DNA of 64,000 nucleotides from Siphonodentalium dalli (Eukaryota > Mollusca > Scaphopoda > Gadilida > Siphonodentaliidae): the NCBI GenBank assembly GCA_032622095.1, contig CP136063.1, forward strand, positions 26,972,987-27,036,986. Reading direction: 5' to 3'. Below the pieces are notes generated by a model. That model ran no database searches. It saw only the letters and a program-made list of their open reading frames with translations, and was not told where the DNA came from. This document shows, piece by piece, positions 1 to 11,226 of the stretch (position 1 is the first letter of the stretch; every line of letters begins with the position of its first letter). The translations under genes and the position numbers were made by a program.

Positions 1-1
1 G

Positions 2-53
2 CCGAGGTGAATATCAACTTCCGGGGGTTGATAATTACTTATGTCAACCTCGG
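2..53. repeat. Nested inverted repeat at the left edge
   Basis: CCGAGGT at 2-8 is the reverse complement of ACCTCGG at 47-53. Inside it TATCAAC (12-18) pairs with GTTGATA (27-33). The two nested stems can form a cruciform or foldback. It is probably the end of a dispersed repeat cut by the window edge; the family is not identified. Confidence 0.6.
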
Positions 54-1539
54 AGCAATGCAATAATTGTATAAACTATATTATCCATCTCGCCGTGTAC
101 TTGAGTATTCACGAATGGAACACAGAAATGAAAATTTTAGTGAATTTTGAGATGCAAACGTCTTGAATATAAGCCAATAACCATTGATAACCACTTCTAC
201 GTTGGTCTCAAATGTTTATAAGTCCATCTTCCATTTTAAGGTAATTTAATTACGTACTATCATGTCTCATTTGAAGCACATTGATGCATGTGCACTGATT
301 GACCCAACCAGCCAACACGGCAACAGGCCAACTGCGACACTGTTTGGTTCAGTGAGAATAAATCAATAATGTTGTATAATTTTGGAAGACTGTTGTCTTT
401 GAATTGGTAAGGTATTATTCTTAAAATCAAGTTTCATGTACTCTGGTACAATACCATAATATGATTTGTCGAGAATCTTAGAAAAAAGTGCAGGCAGGTA
501 CGATGTCACCCTAATAACAATCATAACTAGAGGGGTAAAATTCTGGCCTGCAGAATTTTGATACTTCCATATAAATTCCCCATCCCCGATCACCATCCAT
601 AATTCAATCCTCCACCCACCGCTATTCAATCCTTACCCATAAACCGCTTCATAACCCTGATATTTCGATAAGAACAACCTTAGTCGTAGCCGATCTATAA
701 TCACAACCCTTTCCATAGACATATCTACAGCACTTAACTCTAACCCAATAAAATACCCTGAACATATTCATTACCCTCCCGCAAACCATATCCATAGCTA
801 TACATTGACCTTACCATAACCCTTTCGATAAGCATAGTCATACATACACAAGTACCCAAAACCAAATCCTTTGTAAAACTGACACCGTCACAATTTTGAC
901 ATTCACAATATCCACAACTGTAACCCAATTTATAAACCACATCATGTCCATAACATTAACATTAAACATAACACTGATCTACACATATCTATAATCATAT
1001 ACTTAATGTATTATATAGTCATCAGGGTATGAAATATTAAATATGAGTCGAAGAATTCTGACCGGAAATTATTCTATTGATTAATATTGATTTCATTTCG
1101 AATATCTACTGGTCTAAAAATGTGTGGTTGTTCAGCTAACGAACAATAGTTGTTACTGTTACCAGTGACCAGGTCTGTTCTAAAAATAAATCAATAACTT
1201 GTCCCAATTAATCATCTCATTTCATAATGAAATATTTGAAATAAATTCAATATGAGCTGATAGAAGTCTTTCCGGACAAGGGTCTTTAATTCATATTTAT
1301 CATTTTGTATCCACAAAACTATTTCAAACTTGTTATTTAAAGAGTTAGTCATATTGTTAACCCTTCACATTAAATTTTATAACTGTATACTGTCATCCGG
1401 GAGTATTTTTCTACATGATAAGTGAATGCATGTAACATCTATCAGGCACTTAATCTTGATTAACTCATTGGGCATTCATTTGAAAAGTTAAACAAATTCA
1501 CCGAATTTCCACGTGGATAGTACCGACCACATCCAATTT
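54..1539. other. Gene-free flank, with an A/C-rich G-poor stretch at about 560-1010
   Basis: I see no supported gene here. From about 560 to 1010 the plus strand is rich in A and C and poor in G, with recurrent CCATAACC- and TAACCC-like words such as ATAACCCTTTCGATAAG. This suggests a very degenerate simple repeat or strand-biased transcription. The rest is ordinary AT-rich DNA. Open frames on the minus strand are short, have low-complexity composition, and match nothing I know. Confidence 0.4.
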
Positions 1540-2490
1540 GTTTTATCTCAATTTCTCCATTTTGTTCTTTGCTAGTTTAACTTGAAGTTGCCAAAAGCCT
1601 CGACCAACCGATGCGTGTTCTCCGTTAGACGGATGGCTTTTATACCACAGTCAAACTTTCAGGATGTATCTATTGTATACTGATGCAGATGCTCATACAT
1701 TTCACTCACTCCTTCACTATCCTGCCTGAATTTCGACTTTTGCCATATATCGATGTAGGCTGTGTTCCTATGCATGTAGTATGTATTACGCTATATATCG
1801 TCGCCACGAGTGAATCATTTGCTCTAAAACTTAAGAAATCGCACCAGTGTTGGGCGTTGGTATCCCTTATCACAACCACACGTCAACAAAATTTTATCTC
1901 CATATTTGATTTTTCCAAGTATTTTTAGACTTTTGGTTTTTGTTGGAATTTGCCAATATGTACCCACCTGAACACGAGCTGTCCGTTAGTCAGGTTGCTC
2001 TGTCAGTAGAGGGGTCAAACTTTGGGATATTAACAAAAATATATCAACGTACCTGCTCCTGCATTACCTCGCTCCTTCATTAACCCTTTCGGATTTGGCG
2101 AGAAAAATAGCTTAGTGATACAGCACTTAAATATACGTGTTAACATTATAAAGCCTCGCCACGGGTAAACCTTCTACCTTAGGGCAAATTAAGCAGATAT
2201 CGATAAGTTGCGCTTGGATACTATCTATCATATCCACTATTCAAAAAAATTTAATATCGATGTTTGATTTTTAGACAATTTTCCCCCCTTTGATTTTCGT
2301 TGGAAATTGCAAAAAGTCTGAACTCACCGGAAGCTAGCACGCTGTTTGATAGTTTACTGTTACAGTAGAGCTGTCAAACTTTGGGGGGCTACCTACGGGA
2401 TAATGCAGTACCTGCTCCTACATTAACCTTGCTCATCAATTAGCCCGTTGGATTTGGCGCCAAAAATAATTCATTTTTATTGTCGATGTC
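1540..2490 (+). repeat. Tandem ~360-bp repeat, left-flank copies (about 2.6 units)
   Basis: Three diverged copies can be lined up by the block 'TTGG-AATTTGCCAA...CTGA-CCCACC', which recurs at about 1591, 1953 and 2310 (spacings 362 and 357). Each is followed by a 'GTCCGTTAG' or similar block, 'GTCAAACTTT(G)GG', 'TACCTGCTCCTGCATTA' and 'AGCCCGTTTGGATTTGG'. Two further copies lie on the other side of the large satellite array at about 23225-23580 and 23995-24260. No coding capacity is visible. The family name is unknown to me. Confidence 0.65.
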
Positions 2491-2594
2491 GTAGATCGGT
2501 AACGGTTAGGGAAAAAACTTAAAAATGGTATATTCCGGTGCGAATCACTCTTCCCATTCGGAAAATGCAATAAAAATATTATACCGCTGGACTT

Positions 2595-2595
<1 letters not shown>

Positions 2596-2627
<32 letters not shown>
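2596..2627 (+). repeat. Poly-T homopolymer, 32 nt
   Basis: An uninterrupted run of 32 T lies between ACTTG and GCAAAATC. It could be the poly-A tail of a minus-strand retroposed copy or simple slippage. No clear retroposon body is recognisable to its left. Its exact length is vulnerable to sequencing error. Confidence 0.8.
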
Positions 2628-2629
<2 letters not shown>

Positions 2630-2660
2630 AAAATCTGCCGTTTACATCCGCCACCCGTCA

Positions 2661-2738
2661 GCCTGGTCTCACCACCCTCGGCCTGGTCTCACAACCCCGA
2701 CCTGGTATCATTACCCAGCATGGTTTCGGCGCCTCCCC
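2661..2738 (+). repeat. Short minisatellite, ~20-bp unit
   Basis: GCCTGGTCTCACCACCCTCG at 2661 is followed by GCCTGGTCTCACAACCCCGA at 2681, then by degenerate units starting CCTGGTATCA (2701) and CATGGTTTCG (2719). The block lies 39 bp from the start of the large satellite array. Confidence 0.7.
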
Positions 2739-3230
2739 GGTTATGCTTCATCCTCTACCATGCTCCTTCATTAGCCAAAATTTTGCCCCCACCCAAACCC
2801 CAAAAATATAAGTCCGTCGCTGTTCAAAACTTTTTTTCGTATCAAGTTGCTAATGATTAACTGCATAGAAGATCTCAAATCTGGATACCTTGCATGCCAT
2901 AGCCAGACACAGGATATGAAATAAATCGAGTTTTGCGAACCATGGGCGACAACTCTGTGGCGAAAGCGCGGACATAAATTGTAATGCATTCACCCAATAG
3001 GGCATAATGAGGTGCACATATGGTCCATATTTGGAGTCTCTGCTGCTCATACTTTTCGAGATACAGCATCCCCATTTTTTCACAAAAGGGGAGATAACTC
3101 TGTAAATCAAGGGCGGACAATATCCTATATAGTCTATTGACCTAGAATTAGTATAGGTCTATATACGTACGAAATTCCAGATCTCTATATATTGTACTTC
3201 CAGAGATATAAGAGTTACAAAATTGCTAAG

Positions 3231-3254
3231 AATAATAATAATAATAATAATAAT
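3231..3254 (+). repeat. AAT microsatellite inside the 1398-bp unit (8 repeats)
   Basis: Eight AAT repeats lie 30 bp upstream of the unit's hairpin and recur in each copy I checked. The last copy of array 1 is cut within this tract, after five repeats (22803-22819). Confidence 0.85.
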
Positions 3255-3284
3255 ATTGGAAAAAAATAATAAATTGAATAACAA

Positions 3285-3314
3285 TATACTTCCATATTAA
3301 AATATGGAAGTATA
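3285..3314. repeat. Perfect 14-bp inverted repeat with 2-nt loop, once per 1398-bp unit
   Basis: TATACTTCCATATT, then AA, then AATATGGAAGTATA. The arms are exact reverse complements. The same position in the related 1723-bp unit has TATACTTCCTTGG, 5 nt and CCATGGAAGTATA (26517-26547, one mismatch). The single arm TATACTTCCATGG also occurs at 22847-22859 just outside array 1. Conservation of the pairing between diverged families suggests this is the most constrained part, but no function can be read from the sequence. Confidence 0.85.
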
Positions 3315-6300
3315 ATAAGGGAATCGCGCGAAATTGATTGGTATGTCGATATTATGGTTTATTGACATTTCTGTGTTCAGTTTGAACGTTCTGGTGTGAC
3401 CTCCACCCATGCCTCGAAATTTGGTGACGTGGATAGAAAAGTCGCCATATCTCGGCCAATTTTTGAGATATCTTGCTAATTTTTGCGTCATTGTGTTCGT
3501 ATTTGATGCCCCTATACTATTTACCAGGGTTTTGGTGAGGTATTGTGCCGATATTTTATAATGTAGGCCAATATGTATGTTGTTCTGTTCATACTTTTCG
3601 AATATCTCTCGCCTCTATCGACATAATACGGCAAGTAGGTAATCGTTTAGAAGTACTAGAAATTCCCCATCGAATGACACCAAACACGTGACGATTGGTT
3701 GAAGGAATTTAAATTCATAGTGCATTTTCTGTAAACTTGAAAAAAAAGGAAGTGGCCACAATTTCTACATTTCTCAACCGATTCATAAAATTCACTCATA
3801 ATGACACTCAGTACATCTTATAGATACTTCACAACAATTTTGGTTCAAATCAGCGACCAAAAAAAATTGACAAATTTTGACCCCCTCCCTAGTGCGGACA
3901 AATTTCATTGGATCTTGGTCAAAATTTCACCATTTCATCTTCTCTCTATAGATAAGACGCTCACATAAACCAAATCCAGTTTATATGCGTCGTCTAGGAG
4001 GAGATAGAGTCAAAAGCACTTTCTCCTCAATTGATGTATCAATACAATGTTCGATGGTCTGTAACTTGGACATTTCTCAACCGATTTACAAAATTCTTTC
4101 AGGAGGATCATTAGTACGTCCTATAGATACACGACAGTAAAAATATTTGAAATCATCGCAAAAAAAAAATTGCGAAAATTTTGCCCCCACCCAAACCCCA
4201 AAAATATAAGTCCGTCGCTGTTCAAAACTTTTTTTCGTATCAAGTTGCTAATGATTAACTGCATAGAAGATCTCAAATCTGGATACCTTGCATGCCATAG
4301 CCAGACACAGGATATGAAATAAATCGAGTTTTGCGAACCATGGGCGACAACTCTGTGGCGAAAGCGCGGACATAAATTGTAATGCATTCACCCAATAGGG
4401 CATAATGAGGTGCACATATGGTCCATATTTGGAGTCTCTGCTGCTCATACTTTTCGAGATACAGCATCCCCATTTTTTCACAAAAGGGGAGATAACTCTG
4501 TAAATCAAGGGCGGACAATATCCTATATAGTCTATTGACCTAGAATTAGTATAGGTCTATATACGTACGAAATTCCAGATCTCTATATATTGTACTTCCA
4601 GAGATATAAGAGTTACAAAATTGCTAAGAATAATAATAATAATAATAATAATATTGGAAAAAAATAATAAATTGAATAACAATATACTTCCATATTAAAA
4701 TATGGAAGTATAATAAGGGAATCGCGCGAAATTGATTGGTATGTCGATATTATGGTTTATTGACATTTCTGTGTTCAGTTTGAACGTTCTGGTGTGACCT
4801 CCACCCATGCCTCGAAATTTGGTGACGTGGATAGAAAAGTCGCCATATCTCGGCCAATTTTTGAGATATCTTGCTAATTTTTGCGTCATTGTGTTCGTAT
4901 TTGATGCCCCTATACTATTTACCAGGGTTTTGGTGAGGTATTGTGCCGATATTTTATAATGTAGGCCAATATGTATGTTGTTCTGTTCATACTTTTCGAA
5001 TATCTCTCGCCTCTATCGACATAATACGGCAAGTAGGTAATCGTTTAGAAGTACTAGAAATTCCCCATCGAATGACACCAAACACGTGACGATTGGTTGA
5101 AGGAATTTAAATTCATAGTGCATTTTCTGTAAACTTGAAAAAAAAGGAAGTGGCCACAATTTCTACATTTCTCAACCGATTCATAAAATTCACTCATAAT
5201 GACACTCAGTACATCTTATAGATACTTCACAACAATTTTGGTTCAAATCAGCGACCAAAAAAAATTGACAAATTTTGACCCCCTCCCTAGTGCGGACAAA
5301 TTTCATTGGATCTTGGTCAAAATTTCACCATTTCATCTTCTCTCTATAGATAAGACGCTCACATAAACCAAATCCAGTTTATATGCGTCGTCTAGGAGGA
5401 GATAGAGTCAAAAGCACTTTCTCCTCAATTGATGTATCAATACAATGTTCGATGGTCTGTAACTTGGACATTTCTCAACCGATTTACAAAATTCTTTCAG
5501 GAGGATCATTAGTACGTCCTATAGATACACGACAGTAAAAATATTTGAAATCATCGCAAAAAAAAAATTGCGAAAATTTTGCCCCCACCCAAACCCCAAA
5601 AATATAAGTCCGTCGCTGTTCAAAACTTTTTTTCGTATCAAGTTGCTAATGATTAACTGCATAGAAGATCTCAAATCTGGATACCTTGCATGCCATAGCC
5701 AGACACAGGATATGAAATAAATCGAGTTTTGCGAACCATGGGCGACAACTCTGTGGCGAAAGCGCGGACATAAATTGTAATGCATTCACCCAATAGGGCA
5801 TAATGAGGTGCACATATGGTCCATATTTGGAGTCTCTGCTGCTCATACTTTTCGAGATACAGCATCCCCATTTTTTCACAAAAGGGGAGATAACTCTGTA
5901 AATCAAGGGCGGACAATATCCTATATAGTCTATTGACCTAGAATTAGTATAGGTCTATATACGTACGAAATTCCAGATCTCTATATATTGTACTTCCAGA
6001 GATATAAGAGTTACAAAATTGCTAAGAATAATAATAATAATAATAATAATATTGGAAAAAAATAATAAATTGAATAACAATATACTTCCATATTAAAATA
6101 TGGAAGTATAATAAGGGAATCGCGCGAAATTGATTGGTATGTCGATATTATGGTTTATTGACATTTCTGTGTTCAGTTTGAACGTTCTGGTGTGACCTCC
6201 ACCCATGCCTCGAAATTTGGTGACGTGGATAGAAAAGTCGCCATATCTCGGCCAATTTTTGAGATATCTTGCTAATTTTTGCGTCATTGTGTTCGTATTT

Positions 6301-9300
6301 GATGCCCCTATACTATTTACCAGGGTTTTGGTGAGGTATTGTGCCGATATTTTATAATGTAGGCCAATATGTATGTTGTTCTGTTCATACTTTTCGAATA
6401 TCTCTCGCCTCTATCGACATAATACGGCAAGTAGGTAATCGTTTAGAAGTACTAGAAATTCCCCATCGAATGACACCAAACACGTGACGATTGGTTGAAG
6501 GAATTTAAATTCATAGTGCATTTTCTGTAAACTTGAAAAAAAAGGAAGTGGCCACAATTTCTACATTTCTCAACCGATTCATAAAATTCACTCATAATGA
6601 CACTCAGTACATCTTATAGATACTTCACAACAATTTTGGTTCAAATCAGCGACCAAAAAAAATTGACAAATTTTGACCCCCTCCCTAGTGCGGACAAATT
6701 TCATTGGATCTTGGTCAAAATTTCACCATTTCATCTTCTCTCTATAGATAAGACGCTCACATAAACCAAATCCAGTTTATATGCGTCGTCTAGGAGGAGA
6801 TAGAGTCAAAAGCACTTTCTCCTCAATTGATGTATCAATACAATGTTCGATGGTCTGTAACTTGGACATTTCTCAACCGATTTACAAAATTCTTTCAGGA
6901 GGATCATTAGTACGTCCTATAGATACACGACAGTAAAAATATTTGAAATCATCGCAAAAAAAAAATTGCGAAAATTTTGCCCCCACCCAAACCCCAAAAA
7001 TATAAGTCCGTCGCTGTTCAAAACTTTTTTTCGTATCAAGTTGCTAATGATTAACTGCATAGAAGATCTCAAATCTGGATACCTTGCATGCCATAGCCAG
7101 ACACAGGATATGAAATAAATCGAGTTTTGCGAACCATGGGCGACAACTCTGTGGCGAAAGCGCGGACATAAATTGTAATGCATTCACCCAATAGGGCATA
7201 ATGAGGTGCACATATGGTCCATATTTGGAGTCTCTGCTGCTCATACTTTTCGAGATACAGCATCCCCATTTTTTCACAAAAGGGGAGATAACTCTGTAAA
7301 TCAAGGGCGGACAATATCCTATATAGTCTATTGACCTAGAATTAGTATAGGTCTATATACGTACGAAATTCCAGATCTCTATATATTGTACTTCCAGAGA
7401 TATAAGAGTTACAAAATTGCTAAGAATAATAATAATAATAATAATAATATTGGAAAAAAATAATAAATTGAATAACAATATACTTCCATATTAAAATATG
7501 GAAGTATAATAAGGGAATCGCGCGAAATTGATTGGTATGTCGATATTATGGTTTATTGACATTTCTGTGTTCAGTTTGAACGTTCTGGTGTGACCTCCAC
7601 CCATGCCTCGAAATTTGGTGACGTGGATAGAAAAGTCGCCATATCTCGGCCAATTTTTGAGATATCTTGCTAATTTTTGCGTCATTGTGTTCGTATTTGA
7701 TGCCCCTATACTATTTACCAGGGTTTTGGTGAGGTATTGTGCCGATATTTTATAATGTAGGCCAATATGTATGTTGTTCTGTTCATACTTTTCGAATATC
7801 TCTCGCCTCTATCGACATAATACGGCAAGTAGGTAATCGTTTAGAAGTACTAGAAATTCCCCATCGAATGACACCAAACACGTGACGATTGGTTGAAGGA
7901 ATTTAAATTCATAGTGCATTTTCTGTAAACTTGAAAAAAAAGGAAGTGGCCACAATTTCTACATTTCTCAACCGATTCATAAAATTCACTCATAATGACA
8001 CTCAGTACATCTTATAGATACTTCACAACAATTTTGGTTCAAATCAGCGACCAAAAAAAATTGACAAATTTTGACCCCCTCCCTAGTGCGGACAAATTTC
8101 ATTGGATCTTGGTCAAAATTTCACCATTTCATCTTCTCTCTATAGATAAGACGCTCACATAAACCAAATCCAGTTTATATGCGTCGTCTAGGAGGAGATA
8201 GAGTCAAAAGCACTTTCTCCTCAATTGATGTATCAATACAATGTTCGATGGTCTGTAACTTGGACATTTCTCAACCGATTTACAAAATTCTTTCAGGAGG
8301 ATCATTAGTACGTCCTATAGATACACGACAGTAAAAATATTTGAAATCATCGCAAAAAAAAAATTGCGAAAATTTTGCCCCCACCCAAACCCCAAAAATA
8401 TAAGTCCGTCGCTGTTCAAAACTTTTTTTCGTATCAAGTTGCTAATGATTAACTGCATAGAAGATCTCAAATCTGGATACCTTGCATGCCATAGCCAGAC
8501 ACAGGATATGAAATAAATCGAGTTTTGCGAACCATGGGCGACAACTCTGTGGCGAAAGCGCGGACATAAATTGTAATGCATTCACCCAATAGGGCATAAT
8601 GAGGTGCACATATGGTCCATATTTGGAGTCTCTGCTGCTCATACTTTTCGAGATACAGCATCCCCATTTTTTCACAAAAGGGGAGATAACTCTGTAAATC
8701 AAGGGCGGACAATATCCTATATAGTCTATTGACCTAGAATTAGTATAGGTCTATATACGTACGAAATTCCAGATCTCTATATATTGTACTTCCAGAGATA
8801 TAAGAGTTACAAAATTGCTAAGAATAATAATAATAATAATAATAATATTGGAAAAAAATAATAAATTGAATAACAATATACTTCCATATTAAAATATGGA
8901 AGTATAATAAGGGAATCGCGCGAAATTGATTGGTATGTCGATATTATGGTTTATTGACATTTCTGTGTTCAGTTTGAACGTTCTGGTGTGACCTCCACCC
9001 ATGCCTCGAAATTTGGTGACGTGGATAGAAAAGTCGCCATATCTCGGCCAATTTTTGAGATATCTTGCTAATTTTTGCGTCATTGTGTTCGTATTTGATG
9101 CCCCTATACTATTTACCAGGGTTTTGGTGAGGTATTGTGCCGATATTTTATAATGTAGGCCAATATGTATGTTGTTCTGTTCATACTTTTCGAATATCTC
9201 TCGCCTCTATCGACATAATACGGCAAGTAGGTAATCGTTTAGAAGTACTAGAAATTCCCCATCGAATGACACCAAACACGTGACGATTGGTTGAAGGAAT

Positions 9301-11144
9301 TTAAATTCATAGTGCATTTTCTGTAAACTTGAAAAAAAAGGAAGTGGCCACAATTTCTACATTTCTCAACCGATTCATAAAATTCACTCATAATGACACT
9401 CAGTACATCTTATAGATACTTCACAACAATTTTGGTTCAAATCAGCGACCAAAAAAAATTGACAAATTTTGACCCCCTCCCTAGTGCGGACAAATTTCAT
9501 TGGATCTTGGTCAAAATTTCACCATTTCATCTTCTCTCTATAGATAAGACGCTCACATAAACCAAATCCAGTTTATATGCGTCGTCTAGGAGGAGATAGA
9601 GTCAAAAGCACTTTCTCCTCAATTGATGTATCAATACAATGTTCGATGGTCTGTAACTTGGACATTTCTCAACCGATTTACAAAATTCTTTCAGGAGGAT
9701 CATTAGTACGTCCTATAGATACACGACAGTAAAAATATTTGAAATCATCGCAAAAAAAAAATTGCGAAAATTTTGCCCCCACCCAAACCCCAAAAATATA
9801 AGTCCGTCGCTGTTCAAAACTTTTTTTCGTATCAAGTTGCTAATGATTAACTGCATAGAAGATCTCAAATCTGGATACCTTGCATGCCATAGCCAGACAC
9901 AGGATATGAAATAAATCGAGTTTTGCGAACCATGGGCGACAACTCTGTGGCGAAAGCGCGGACATAAATTGTAATGCATTCACCCAATAGGGCATAATGA
10001 GGTGCACATATGGTCCATATTTGGAGTCTCTGCTGCTCATACTTTTCGAGATACAGCATCCCCATTTTTTCACAAAAGGGGAGATAACTCTGTAAATCAA
10101 GGGCGGACAATATCCTATATAGTCTATTGACCTAGAATTAGTATAGGTCTATATACGTACGAAATTCCAGATCTCTATATATTGTACTTCCAGAGATATA
10201 AGAGTTACAAAATTGCTAAGAATAATAATAATAATAATAATAATATTGGAAAAAAATAATAAATTGAATAACAATATACTTCCATATTAAAATATGGAAG
10301 TATAATAAGGGAATCGCGCGAAATTGATTGGTATGTCGATATTATGGTTTATTGACATTTCTGTGTTCAGTTTGAACGTTCTGGTGTGACCTCCACCCAT
10401 GCCTCGAAATTTGGTGACGTGGATAGAAAAGTCGCCATATCTCGGCCAATTTTTGAGATATCTTGCTAATTTTTGCGTCATTGTGTTCGTATTTGATGCC
10501 CCTATACTATTTACCAGGGTTTTGGTGAGGTATTGTGCCGATATTTTATAATGTAGGCCAATATGTATGTTGTTCTGTTCATACTTTTCGAATATCTCTC
10601 GCCTCTATCGACATAATACGGCAAGTAGGTAATCGTTTAGAAGTACTAGAAATTCCCCATCGAATGACACCAAACACGTGACGATTGGTTGAAGGAATTT
10701 AAATTCATAGTGCATTTTCTGTAAACTTGAAAAAAAAGGAAGTGGCCACAATTTCTACATTTCTCAACCGATTCATAAAATTCACTCATAATGACACTCA
10801 GTACATCTTATAGATACTTCACAACAATTTTGGTTCAAATCAGCGACCAAAAAAAATTGACAAATTTTGACCCCCTCCCTAGTGCGGACAAATTTCATTG
10901 GATCTTGGTCAAAATTTCACCATTTCATCTTCTCTCTATAGATAAGACGCTCACATAAACCAAATCCAGTTTATATGCGTCGTCTAGGAGGAGATAGAGT
11001 CAAAAGCACTTTCTCCTCAATTGATGTATCAATACAATGTTCGATGGTCTGTAACTTGGACATTTCTCAACCGATTTACAAAATTCTTTCAGGAGGATCA
11101 TTAGTACGTCCTATAGATACACGACAGTAAAAATATTTGAAATC

Positions 11145-11226
11145 ATATCGCAAAAAAAAAATTGCGAAAATTTGCCCCCACCCAAACCCCAAAAATATAA
11201 GTCCGTCGCTGTTCAAAACTTTTTTC
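11145..11226 (+). repeat. Variant copy junction in array 1: three small indels summing to zero
   Basis: Relative to its neighbours this copy has an extra AT (ATCATATCG, about 11145), one T fewer in GCGAAAATTTGCCCC (about 11171) and one T fewer in the T-run before CGTATC (about 11220). The net change is zero, so the 1398-bp spacing is kept. The minus-strand 88-codon frame seen in neighbouring copies is lost here, which argues against it being coding. Confidence 0.75.

Larger units (their letters stand above)
2777..4174 (+). repeat. Reference copy of the 1398-bp satellite unit, with its internal structure
   Basis: The first copy shows the internal organisation. A ~145-bp duplication is visible as ACAACTCTGTGGCGAAAGCGCGGACA (about 2948) and AGATAACTCTG...GGGCGGACA (about 3090). 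An AAT tract (3231-3254) and a 30-bp perfect inverted repeat (3285-3314) follow. A ~303-bp subrepeat is marked by ACATTTCTCAACCGATT at 3767 and again at 4070, each followed by 'TATAGATAC', an A-run and a C-rich tract. The unit ends with CGCAA, an A-run and TTGCG, a weak 5-bp foldback. It therefore looks assembled from older, shorter repeats. Confidence 0.8.
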
